Shown here: one piece after another, positions 32,116-43,160 of the stretch
Position numbering within the stretch: position 1 is the first letter of the stretch
How the letters are laid out: the number at the start of each line of letters is the position of its first letter
Notes under the pieces: generated by a model
Databases searched by the model: none
What the model was told of the DNA's origin: nothing
What the model saw: the letters and a program-made list of their open reading frames with translations, nothing else
Program-made: the position numbers and the translations under genes
Source: Candidatus Dormiibacterota bacterium
GTDB lineage: Bacteria; Chloroflexota; Dormibacteria; Dormibacterales; Dormibacteraceae
Length of the DNA stretch: 48,743 nt
Assembly (NCBI GenBank): GCA_955652675.1
Contig: CATPBP010000174.1
Location: forward strand, 1 to 48,743
Direction: 5' to 3'

Positions 32116-33165
32116 CTATTTGGCAAGTCGCGAGCCGCCTACCCTGGTTGTGAAGAAGATGGTGGCAGTGAGTAGGATCAGGCCCGTTTCCACGGCTGCG
32201 GCCGGCACCAGCCAGCGCTGATCAAGTCCGATTCCGACCAGGGTGTTGTAGACCACGTGGCAGACGATGGCCGTGGTGGTGTTGGCGATCCGGCGCAAGG
32301 TCCCCAAGCCGAGGGAGAGCACGAAGACGGCCATGACGTCGAGCGACAGGCCGTACTGGGTGTGCACCGCGGCGAAGGTGATCGAGGTCAGCACGAGGCC
32401 CAGCCGTGGCTGCAGAGCACCCCTGAAGAAGATTTCCTCGCAGATGCCGGCCGACAGCGCAATGGTGGCGATCCCCACCGGATCGGCCAGCTGGCCGAAA
32501 AGGCGCTGGTTGGCCGTGTTGACCTTCCGGGCGATGTCGGGCGTCAGCGCCTGGCTCAGGGCGTCCACCCCGCTGCTGAAAGCCACGAAGAGCCCGGCAG
32601 CGGCGAGCGCCAGCCCGATCTGCCAGAGCGCCGGTCGCACCAGCCCGAGCCGCTCCATCGCCTGTCGGGGATCACGGCGGATGAATAGCCCGACACCGAG
32701 GAAGGCCGCCAGTAGAAAGGGAATCTCCTGAACGATCAGGTCGAGCGGTCGCAGAGCCGGCCCGAAACGCGCCTGGTCGGCGAGCACGTCGCTGCCCAGC
32801 TGACTGCCGAGCTGGAAGCCCAGCAGGATAGCGATGAGGATCAGCGCGGTGGCGTCCAGCGCGCTGCCCGGGTCGATCGGCAGCAGGCGCGCGACTGCCC
32901 GGCGAACGGCCGGAATCAGGATCGCCGCCGCCGCCAGACTCCCGAGCAGAATCGCCGCACCGTAGGCGTGGGAATGGGACTGCGGCGGGGCCAGAAATGA
33001 CTCGAGGCCAAGTAGCCCCGTGAGGGCGATCGCCACGCCCAGGCCTGCCCAGGAGCCGGACCCGAGAGCGCGGCCCACCCTGGCCGCCGCCCCTTGACCA
33101 ATGGGCGGCCGCACCTGCCAGTTGGCGGCAAGCACAAGAGGCAGCGGCAAGAGGAGGGGCAGCAC
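32116..33165 (-). CDS. CPBP-family intramembrane metalloprotease
   Basis: The 349-residue protein is mostly hydrophobic with about eight membrane segments. The C-terminal half carries the CPBP (Abi/CAAX prenyl protease 2) motifs: AGICEEIFFRGALQPRLG (EExxxR), FAAVHTQYG and IVCHVVYN. Substrates of bacterial CPBP proteins are usually unknown. GTG 33165 has GGAG 4 nt upstream. It precedes parA-parB on the same strand and may be cotranscribed, though the 55-bp gap allows a separate parA promoter. Confidence 0.87.
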   Translation of the reverse strand: MLPLLLPLPLVLAANWQVRPPIGQGAAARVGRALGSGSWAGLGVAIALTGLLGLESFLAPPQSHSHAYGAAILLGSLAAAAILIPAVRRAVARLLPIDPGSALDATALILIAILLGFQLGSQLGSDVLADQARFGPALRPLDLIVQEIPFLLAAFLGVGLFIRRDPRQAMERLGLVRPALWQIGLALAAAGLFVAFSSGVDALSQALTPDIARKVNTANQRLFGQLADPVGIATIALSAGICEEIFFRGALQPRLGLVLTSITFAAVHTQYGLSLDVMAVFVLSLGLGTLRRIANTTTAIVCHVVYNTLVGIGLDQRWLVPAAAVETGLILLTATIFFTTRVGGSRLAK

Positions 33166-33525
33166 GTCGCTCCAGCCGACCGCGGGCAGGGCTTAGCTCC
33201 TCAACCGCTCAGCCGCGCGCCAAGGCTGACAGGCTGGTGATGGGCCGCTCAGCTGGTTGGGGTAGGCGTCGGCCGGCTCCCGGGCCAATTCCGAGGATCA
33301 GCCGGGGCAAGCTGGCGGAGCCGCCTGAGCTCGTGGCCGAGGCGCTCCGCCTGCAGCCGCGCATCCGACGTCCAGATCCAGCCGCCTGACGGCCGTCAAA
33401 GGGGTGGCAGCACTCCGCGAGACGGTCAATCGGGGGGCAGCCCCGCTCGACCAACCGCCTCATGGCCGGAGTATACGGAGCGGCCGAAGGGGCGCCCCGC
33501 CGCCCCCCCTACAATTGACGTCCGA
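33166..33525. other. 360-bp intergenic region between divergent CPBP and sigma-like genes
   Basis: I see no convincing gene or RNA here. It holds GC-rich partial inverted repeats near 33430-33500 and a TATACG hexamer near 33470 that might be a -10 for the sigma-like gene. A minus-strand 84-codon frame (33209-33463) is Arg/Ser/Gly-rich with no recognisable domain and was not called. Confidence 0.4.
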
Positions 33526-34335
33526 ATGGCAAAGCCTCCCGAACGCGACGCGGGCGACCAGCCGTCGGACACCACCCGGCCCCCTTCGGGGCCAGGCGGG
33601 CCCGCTCGGCCGGAGGGGACCGGCGACGTTGTAAAACGTGGAACATCCCCTGAGGAGGCGCCGGAGGACGACTCCGGGCCGGACCCCTACGAAGCGCTGG
33701 CTGCCCAGGCTAAGCAAGCCGGCCCGCCGCCCCCGGCCGAACGCGAGCAGCTGATGGCCGCCGCCACAAACGGTGATCAAGGAGCCCGCCAGGCGCTCGC
33801 CAACGGCCACCTCGGCTGGGTGGCTCACGCGGCAGAAGAGCGCGCGGGCCGCGGATTGAGCCAGGGCGACCTCTTCCAGGAGGGCAGCATCGGCCTGATG
33901 CGGGCCATCGACGAGTTCGGCGGCAGTGGTCTGGCGGACTTCGAGGCGTTTGCTCGTGAGCGGGTCGTTGAAGAGATGGAGCGAGCCCTGAAGCAGGAGG
34001 AGAAGGCTCAGGAGGACGCTCGCCGTCTGATTCAGGCCGCAGAGGATTATCAGCGAGCAGAGTTCGGCCTTCGCACCGAGTTCGGTCGGGAGGCCACCCC
34101 GGCGGAGCTGGCGGCGAAGCTCGAGTGGTCGCAGGACCGGCTGGAGGCCATCGCCGCCATGGTCGAGGAGGCCCGGCGCCGGCACGACGAGGAGTTGCTG
34201 GTCTACCTGGATCCCGAAGAGCTGGATCTGGACCGTCTCCTGGAGAGCCAGGAAGACCCCGCGGGCCGGCCCGCCCAGTCCGGGCGGCTGGATCGCAGAC
34301 CCTTTCCGCCGGCCGAAGGGCCCAGCCGCAACTGA
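33526..34335 (+). CDS. Degenerate sigma-70-like protein lacking region 4
   Basis: The 269-residue protein has a disordered N-terminus (1-70), a sigma region 2-like core (about 85-150: NGHLGWVAHAAEERAGRGLS then GDLFQEGSIGLMRAIDEFGG) and a region 3-like helical segment (about 165-225: GREATPAELAAKLEWSQDRL). There is no region 4 helix-turn-helix, and the aromatic melting residues of region 2.3 and 2.4 are replaced (FEAFARERVVEEMERAL). It could be an anti-sigma-like competitor, a vestigial sigma factor, or a sigma of unusual type. Its codons 35-41 contain a parS-like site. Confidence 0.72.
   Translation: MAKPPERDAGDQPSDTTRPPSGPGGPARPEGTGDVVKRGTSPEEAPEDDSGPDPYEALAAQAKQAGPPPPAEREQLMAAATNGDQGARQALANGHLGWVAHAAEERAGRGLSQGDLFQEGSIGLMRAIDEFGGSGLADFEAFARERVVEEMERALKQEEKAQEDARRLIQAAEDYQRAEFGLRTEFGREATPAELAAKLEWSQDRLEAIAAMVEEARRRHDEELLVYLDPEELDLDRLLESQEDPAGRPAQSGRLDRRPFPPAEGPSRN
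33630..33645. promoter_or_regulatory. parS-like site (asymmetric variant) inside the sigma-like gene
   Basis: TGTAAAACGTGGAACA is identical to the 30374 site and is read as codons for VVKRGTS in the disordered N-terminus of the sigma-like protein. Confidence 0.72.
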
Positions 34336-34370
34336 AGGCGGACGAGAGTGCGCGAGAGGTCCGGCACGGC

Positions 34371-34525
34371 GGCCTCGCATTTGAGGCCAGACCAGGAGCC
34401 GGTCGTGAGCCAGCACAGCGGACGGCTACGGTGCTGACCTCCACCGAAAAGTTGGAGCCTGCGTGCCGGACCGGCGGGACTGAACTCCTGCCCCGGCGCG
34501 GCATCCGGAGTCGGCACCGCTAGCC
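34371..34525 (+). ncRNA. Strongly folded gcvT leader, possible riboswitch of unassigned class
   Basis: Upstream of gcvT a hairpin GGCCTC/GAGGCC (34371-34376 with 34383-34388) is followed by a long closing stem: 34424-34438 pairs with 34510-34525 (15 bp, one bulge, one G-U). This encloses CTCCA/TGGAG (34439-34443 with 34453-34457) and GGCGGGA/TCCTGCC (34473-34479 with 34486-34492). The closing stem ends one base before the gcvT GTG. The fold resembles a multi-branch aptamer. A glycine riboswitch would be expected for gcvT, but its conserved sequence blocks are not convincingly present. Confidence 0.4.
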
Positions 34526-34526
34526 C

Positions 34527-35615
34527 GTGCCGTCTCGGACCCCGCTGTACGAAAAACACCTGGCTGCCGGCGGCCGCATGGTGGACTTCGCGGGTTGGGA
34601 GATGCCGCAGCAATACACCAGCGTCAAGCAGGAGCAGGAGGCGGTTCGGACCGCAGCGGGTCTCTTCGACGTAAGCCACATGGGCCGCTTCGAGATTCGC
34701 GGCGACCAAGCCGGCAGCTTTCTGCAGCGGGTGGTGACCAACGACGTGGGCGGCCTCGCGGCCAACCGAGCGCAGTACAACCTGATCTGCAAGGAGGACG
34801 GGGGCATCCTCGACGACCTGGTGGTCTACCGCGGAGAGAACGCCTGGACGGTCGTCGTGAACGCGTCCAACCGGGAGAAGGACCTGGCCTGGCTCCGTCA
34901 ATACCTGCCCGACGGGATCGAGATCGAAGATGCGAGCGAGGAGGTCAGCCTCCTCGCGCTGCAGGGCCCCGGCGCCCAGTCGATTCTCCCAGCCGAAGGC
35001 GTGGATCTGGACGCCATCCCCTATTTCGGACTGGCCCCGGGGCGCGTTGCCGGTACGGAGGCCACGATCTCGCGGACGGGCTACACCGGAGAGGACGGCT
35101 TCGAGCTGTTCGTGCCCTCGGCGGGTGTGGGAGCGGTCTGGGACGCCCTGCTCGCCGCCGGCGCGGTCCCCTGCGGCCTGGCGGCCCGGGACGTGTGCAG
35201 GCTCGAGGCGGGTCTGCGCCTCTACGGGAATGACATGGACGAGAGCGTCAATCCTTACGAGGCGGGACTTGGCTGGACGGTCCGTCTCAAGAAGGGCGAC
35301 TTCGTCGGCCGCGCCGCCCTCGAGCAGATCAAGGCCGAGAGTCCCCAGCGGCTGATCATTGGCCTCGGGGGCGCCGAGCGCACCATTCCCCGCCACGGGC
35401 TGGAGGTGCGCCGGGAAGGCAGGACGATAGGCACCGTGACCAGCGGGACCTACTCGTTCTGGCTTCAAAAGGGCATCGGTATGGCGCTGGTTGAGGCCGG
35501 CGCGGCCCAATCCGGCGGTGCGGTGGAGATCTCAGGCCGCGGCGGCGACGGCCGGGCGGACATCGTGGCCCTACCCTTCTACCGGGGATCGGTTCGGCAG
35601 GCTTCGCGCGCCTAG
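34527..35615 (+). CDS. gcvT: Aminomethyltransferase (glycine cleavage T protein)
   Basis: GcvT moves the methylene group from the aminomethyl-lipoyl arm of GcvH to tetrahydrofolate, releasing ammonia. The 362-residue protein has RTPLYEKHLAAGGRMVDFAG, GLFDVSHMGRFEIRG, YNLICKEDGGILDDLVVYR, LALQGPGAQ, SRTGYTGEDGFELFV, CRLEAGLRLYGNDMD and GTVTSGTYSF. GTG 34527 starts the protein at the conserved N-terminus, with no Shine-Dalgarno; a long RNA stem ends directly before it. It is first of gcvT-gcvH-gcvPA-gcvPB. Confidence 0.95.
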   Translation: MPSRTPLYEKHLAAGGRMVDFAGWEMPQQYTSVKQEQEAVRTAAGLFDVSHMGRFEIRGDQAGSFLQRVVTNDVGGLAANRAQYNLICKEDGGILDDLVVYRGENAWTVVVNASNREKDLAWLRQYLPDGIEIEDASEEVSLLALQGPGAQSILPAEGVDLDAIPYFGLAPGRVAGTEATISRTGYTGEDGFELFVPSAGVGAVWDALLAAGAVPCGLAARDVCRLEAGLRLYGNDMDESVNPYEAGLGWTVRLKKGDFVGRAALEQIKAESPQRLIIGLGGAERTIPRHGLEVRREGRTIGTVTSGTYSFWLQKGIGMALVEAGAAQSGGAVEISGRGGDGRADIVALPFYRGSVRQASRA

Positions 35616-35635
35616 CAGCAAGCAGGAGGACTGGA

Positions 35636-36013
35636 GTGGCAGAGCGGTACTACACGGAGAGCCACGAGTGGGTGCAGGCCGAGGGCGACGTCGCCACCGT
35701 GGGCATCACCGACTTTGCGCAATCGCAGCTCGGTGACGTGGTCTTTCTCGAGCTTCCCTCGGTCGGGCGGATGCTGGAAGCGGGCGACTCCTTCGGCGTG
35801 GTGGAGTCAGTCAAGGCCGCCTCCGATCTCTATTCGCCGGTGAGCGGCAGCGTGGTGGAAGTAAACGAGGCTCTGAGCGACAACCCGGAAACGGTGAACC
35901 GGGATCCTTTCGGGGCCGGATGGCTGATCAAGGTGCGATTGAACGGCGACCTCGGGGAGGGCCTGCTCGACGAGGCGGGCTACAAGGCCGTCACCGAGGG
36001 TCAGAGCCACTAA
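35636..36013 (+). CDS. gcvH: Glycine cleavage system H protein
   Basis: GcvH is the lipoylated carrier that shuttles the aminomethyl group between P, T and L proteins. The 125-residue product shows YYTESHEWVQAEGDVATVGI, GDVVFLELPSVG, the lipoylation site ESVKAASDLYSPVSG (Lys60) and GAGWLIKVR. GTG 35636 has a good Shine-Dalgarno (GGAGG at 35625-35629). It is 20 bp after gcvT and 5 bp before gcvPA. Confidence 0.96.
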   Translation: MAERYYTESHEWVQAEGDVATVGITDFAQSQLGDVVFLELPSVGRMLEAGDSFGVVESVKAASDLYSPVSGSVVEVNEALSDNPETVNRDPFGAGWLIKVRLNGDLGEGLLDEAGYKAVTEGQSH

Positions 36014-36018
36014 CCCGC

Positions 36019-37313
<1,295 letters not shown>

Positions 37314-37317
<4 letters not shown>

Positions 37318-38765
37318 CCGAAGAACTAACGTTCGAGAAAAGCCACCCGTCGGCTCCGCCGCCACGGCTGCCGGAAGCCGGCGTGGAGGCAGCGCCCAGG
37401 CTGCCCGCCAACCTGCTCAGGAAGCGTCCGCCGGCTCTACCCCGGCTCAGCGAGCCGGAGGTCATGCGCCACTACAGCCGGCTGGCCTCGCTGAACTACT
37501 CGATCAGCGAAAACTTCTACCCGCTGGGCAGCTGCACCATGAAGTACAACCCCGTCGCCAACGAGCAGGCGGCCCGGCTCCCCGGCTTCGCCGAGCTCCA
37601 CCCTTACCAGGACCCGGAGACGATCCAGGGCGCCCTCGAGCTGATGTGGCGGCTGGAGCGGGCGCTCTGCGAGATCGCCGGCGTGGACAGGATCACCCTT
37701 CAGCCGGCCGCCGGCGCCCACGGCGAGTGGACGGCCCTGAGGATGATCCAGGCCTACCACCTGGCCCGCGGCGAGGAGCGGTCCGAGGTGATCGTTCCCG
37801 ACGCCGCCCACGGCACCAACCCAGCCAGCGCGGCGCTCTGCGGATTCCGCGTGGTCGAGGTCAAATCGGCGCCCGACGGACGGGTCGACGTCGGCGATCT
37901 GGAGGCGAAGCTCTCCAACCGCGTCGCCGCGCTCATGCTGACCAACCCCAATACGCTCGGCCTCTTCGAGCGCCAGATCCTCGAGGTCTCGGAGATGGTC
38001 CACGCGACCGGCGCCAAGCTGTATTACGACGGCGCCAACCTGAACGCCCTGATGGGGATCTGCCGGCCCGGCGACATGGGCTTCGACGCCGTGCACATGA
38101 ACCTGCACAAGACTTTCACCACGCCTCACGGCGGAGGCGGCCCGGGGTCGGGCCCGGTGGGCGTCAAGGCCGACCTGGTCCCATTCCTGCCCCGGCCCAC
38201 GGTGGAGCGGGAGAACGGCCGGTTCTTCCTCGACAGCGAGCGGCCGCAGTCCATCGGTCGGGTCCGGAGCTTCTACGGCAACTTCGGAATGCTGGTGCGC
38301 GCCTTCACCTACATTCAGGCCATGGGGGGCGACGGGCTGACCCAGGCGTCCAAGGACGCCGTCCTGGCGGCCAACTACGTGCGCAAGCGGCTGGAGGGGG
38401 TGCTCGACCTGCCACACGAAGGGCCCTGCATGCACGAGTTCGTGGCCTCGGCGCGAAACCTGGCCCCGCAGGGCATCAAAGCCCTGGACCTCGCCAAAGG
38501 CCTGCTCGAGCGCGGCTTCTACGCGCCCACGGTGTATTTCCCGCTCATCGTGCCCGAGGCGGTGATGGTCGAGCCGACAGAGACCGAGAGCAAAGCCACC
38601 CTTGACGCTTTCGCCGAGGCCGTCAAGGAGATCGTGGAGCTTGCCAGGACTGATCCGGACGAGCTCCGTGCGGAGCCTCGCAGCCTGCCCGTGGGCCGGC
38701 TGGACGAGGTGCGGGCCGCCCGCAACCCGGTCCTGCGCTGGCGCCCTGACGGCGAGTCCGACTGA
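37314..38765 (+). CDS. gcvPB: Glycine dehydrogenase (decarboxylating) subunit 2
   Basis: GcvPB is the PLP-carrying subunit of the P protein. The 483-residue protein has the N-terminal LTFEKSHP, LNYSISENFYPLGSCTMKYN, LQPAAGAHGEWTALRMI, PDAAHGTNPASAALCGF, TNPNTLGLFE, YYDGANLNALMGICRPGDMG and the PLP lysine in HMNLHKTFTTPHGGGGPGSG. The GTG overlaps the gcvPA stop by 4 bp, completing the operon. The lipoamide dehydrogenase gene is not in the window. Confidence 0.96.
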
Positions 38766-38805
38766 GCAACGCCCAGGCGCCGCCCCGACGCCGGCCGGAG
38801 GTACC

Positions 38806-38874
38806 ATGAACCCGATCTACGCGCGCACACGCGCGCGCGATCGGTTTATGCGGCCCGGCCTTCGGGTAAAATAA
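38806..38874 (+). CDS. Possible 22-residue ORF upstream of gyrB
   Basis: ATG 38806 is preceded by GGAGG (38797-38801) with a 4-nt gap and opens 22 codons beginning MNPIYARTRARDRF. It contains an alternating purine-pyrimidine tract and ends in the putative gyrB -10 region. It may be a leader peptide or fortuitous; no family is recognised. Confidence 0.3.
   Translation: MNPIYARTRARDRFMRPGLRVK
38818..38839. repeat. 22-bp alternating purine-pyrimidine tract (Z-DNA candidate)
   Basis: A strict pyrimidine-purine alternation, almost all CG with two CA steps and a leading TA, spans 22 bp. It lies about 100 bp upstream of the gyrB start and 5 bp before the putative -35. Such tracts flip to Z-DNA under negative supercoiling. 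Confidence 0.6.
38845..38872 (+). promoter_or_regulatory. Candidate gyrB promoter
   Basis: TTTATG (38845-38850) and TAAAAT (38867-38872) are spaced by 16 bp, and this is the only AT-rich patch between gcvPB and gyrB. The -35 is weak. It is directly downstream of the Z-DNA-prone tract. Confidence 0.4.
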
Positions 38875-38895
38875 TCACATCCAGCATCCCAGTAG

Positions 38896-40893
<1,998 letters not shown>

Positions 40894-40897
40894 AGGC

Positions 40898-41884
40898 TTG
40901 AAGATCGCGGTCGACGGCATGGGTGGCGATCTCGCGCCGGCGGAGGCGGTGCTCGGGGCCTCGCAGGCGGCCAGGGAACTCGGTGTGGAGGTGGTGGTCG
41001 TCGGCCTGCCGGATCGGGTGCAGCCATTGCTCGACTCACACCCCGAGCTGAAGTTCGTTCCCGCCAGCCAGGTGATCGAGATGGACGACCATCCCGCCCA
41101 GGCGGTGCGGACCAAGACCGACTCCTCGATGAGCATCTGCGCCAGGCTCTGCAAGCAGGGTCAAGCCGACGCCTGGGTGTCCGCCGGCAACTCCGGCGCC
41201 ATCCTGGCAGCCGCCCTCTTCATCCAGGGCCGGATCCGGGGCGTGGAGCGCCCGGCGCTGGGCTCCATCCTGCCCACGACGGGGGATCCTGCCTACTTTC
41301 TCGATGTCGGCGCCAACGTCGGCTCGCGGCCCGAATTCCTGGTCCAGTTCGCCCTCATGGGCGCGGTGTACGCCGAGCAGGTGTTGGGGCGGTCGCGGCC
41401 GCGAGTGGGACTCCTCAGCAACGGAGAAGAGGAGGGAAAGGGCGACGAGCTCGTGAAGGAGGCCTACGGCCGGATCAAGCGCCAGTCCGGCAACTCACGC
41501 TTCCAGTTCGTCGGGAACGTGGAGCCGAAGGACGTGCTGGCCGGCAAGGCCGACGTCGTGGTGGCGGACGGCTTCGTCGGCAACGTGGCCATCAAGATGG
41601 CGGAGGCGACAGCGGAATTCGTCTTCGGCGCGCTGCGCGAAGAGGTGCCGCGGGGCGCCGCCGGCAAGCTGGGCGGAATCCTGATCCGCCCGGGCGTGCG
41701 CCGCATCCGCCGGCGGCTCGACTGGCGCGAGTTCGGCGGAGCACCGCTGCTGGGTATCGACGGCGTGGCGGTGGTTGCCCACGGGCGCTCCGACGCCCTG
41801 GCCTTCCGCAACGCGATTCGAGTGGCCAGGGAAGCGGTTGAAGTCAACCTCGTGGGTAAGATTCGCGAGGCCGTCGGTCGTTGA
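40898..41884 (+). CDS. plsX: Phosphate acyltransferase PlsX
   Basis: PlsX makes acyl-phosphate from acyl-ACP and phosphate, feeding PlsY in phospholipid synthesis at the membrane surface. The 328-residue protein has IAVDGMGGDLAPAEAVLGA, SSMSICARLCKQGQADAWVS with AGNSGAILA, RPALGSILPT, LDVGANVGSRPEFLVQFA, GLLSNGEEEGKGDELVKEA and GFVGNVAIKMAEA. TTG 40898 is the start, 4 bp after gyrB. Usually plsX neighbours fabH/fabD/fabG/acpP; here only fabF is near. Confidence 0.95.
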   Translation: MKIAVDGMGGDLAPAEAVLGASQAARELGVEVVVVGLPDRVQPLLDSHPELKFVPASQVIEMDDHPAQAVRTKTDSSMSICARLCKQGQADAWVSAGNSGAILAAALFIQGRIRGVERPALGSILPTTGDPAYFLDVGANVGSRPEFLVQFALMGAVYAEQVLGRSRPRVGLLSNGEEEGKGDELVKEAYGRIKRQSGNSRFQFVGNVEPKDVLAGKADVVVADGFVGNVAIKMAEATAEFVFGALREEVPRGAAGKLGGILIRPGVRRIRRRLDWREFGGAPLLGIDGVAVVAHGRSDALAFRNAIRVAREAVEVNLVGKIREAVGR

Positions 41885-41930
41885 AGATCCGTGGCCGTTC
41901 GAGGTGAAAGACGAAGTGAGTGAGAACGGT

Positions 41931-43160
41931 ATGCGGCGAGTCGTGGTGACCGGAATGGGGACCATCAATCCGCTGGGCAAGACCGTGGACGAGTTCTGGC
42001 ACGGCCTGGTTGAGGGCCGGAGCGGAGCCGCCCTGCTGGAGGGCATCGACTCCAGCCGGCTGACCACCAAGTTCGCGGCCCAGGTCCGAGGTTTCGATCC
42101 CGCCGCCTACATGGACCGCAAGCTGGCCCAGCGCTCCGCCCGCTTCACGCAGCTGGCGCTCGTGGCCTCCGAGCAGGCGGTGGCCGACGCCGGGCTGGTC
42201 GTGGAGGACGAGGACCCCTTCCGGGTCGGCGTCGAGATGGGAACCGGGATAGGTGGCTTCGAGGTCATGACGCGCGACGCCGCGATCTTCCTCAACGGCG
42301 GCCGCCTGCAGCCCCTCTACGCCACCATGGTGATTCCCAACATCGCCGCCGCGCAGGTCGCCATGCACCTGCACCTGAAGGGTCCCAACTCCACCACCGT
42401 CACCGCCTGCGCCGCTTCCACCCAGGCCCTCGGCAACGCGCTGCGCATAATCCAGCGCGGGGACGCGGACGTGATGCTGGCCGGCGGGACCGAGGCCTCG
42501 CTCTGCGAGGTCGGGATAGCCTCCTTCAACGCCATCAAGGCGCTCTCCACCCGCAACGACGACCCGGAGAGGGCGAGCCGGCCTTTCGACAGGAACCGCG
42601 ACGGCTTCGTGCCCGGAGAAGGTGCGGGGATACTGGTCCTCGAGGATCTGGAGCACGCCCGCGCTCGGGGGGCCCGCGTCCACGGCGAGGTAATAGGGTT
42701 CGGCGTCACCAATGACGCATATCATTCGGTCGCTCCGGACGAGAGCGGCGAGGCGCCGGCGCAGTGCATGAGGAATGCTCTCGCAGACGCCGGGATGACG
42801 CCGGAGGACGTCGACTACGTCAACGCGCACGGCACCTCGACGCCCCTGAACGACGCAGCGGAGACCCGCGCGCTCAAGATGGCGCTGGGGGAGCGGGCGG
42901 CCGGCGTGCCGATCAGCAGCACCAAGTCGATGATCGGGCATCTCCTGGGCGCCGCCGGCGCGGTGGAGGCGATCGCGACGCTGCTCTGCATGAACCACGG
43001 CGTCATCCATCCCACCATCAACTACGAGACCCCGGATCCCGACTGCGACCTGGACTACGTCCCCAACGAGGCTCGCCGAGCCGAGGTGCGGGTCGCCATC
43101 TCGAACGGATTTGGCTTCGGCGGCCAGAACTGCACCGTGGTGCTGAAGAGGTTCGAGTAG
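41931..43160 (+). CDS. fabF: 3-oxoacyl-[acyl-carrier-protein] synthase II
   Basis: FabF elongates acyl-ACP by condensation with malonyl-ACP. The 409-residue protein has RRVVVTGMGTINPLG, the catalytic cysteine in TVTACAASTQALGNA (Cys160), the histidines in NAHGTSTPLND and IGHLLGAAGAVEA, and the closing NGFGFGGQNCTVVLKRF. ATG 41931 sits at the family N-terminus; GTG codons just upstream are possible. It ends one base before the gyrA ATG. Confidence 0.95.
   Translation: MRRVVVTGMGTINPLGKTVDEFWHGLVEGRSGAALLEGIDSSRLTTKFAAQVRGFDPAAYMDRKLAQRSARFTQLALVASEQAVADAGLVVEDEDPFRVGVEMGTGIGGFEVMTRDAAIFLNGGRLQPLYATMVIPNIAAAQVAMHLHLKGPNSTTVTACAASTQALGNALRIIQRGDADVMLAGGTEASLCEVGIASFNAIKALSTRNDDPERASRPFDRNRDGFVPGEGAGILVLEDLEHARARGARVHGEVIGFGVTNDAYHSVAPDESGEAPAQCMRNALADAGMTPEDVDYVNAHGTSTPLNDAAETRALKMALGERAAGVPISSTKSMIGHLLGAAGAVEAIATLLCMNHGVIHPTINYETPDPDCDLDYVPNEARRAEVRVAISNGFGFGGQNCTVVLKRFE

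Noticed and set aside
33209-33463. An 84-codon minus-strand frame in the CPBP/sigma-like gap
   Set aside because: Arg/Ser/Gly-rich, no domain, no Shine-Dalgarno; probably non-coding.
34336-34526. Glycine riboswitch upstream of gcvT
   Set aside because: The position fits, but the conserved glycine-aptamer sequence blocks could not be matched by eye; reported only as an unassigned structured leader.
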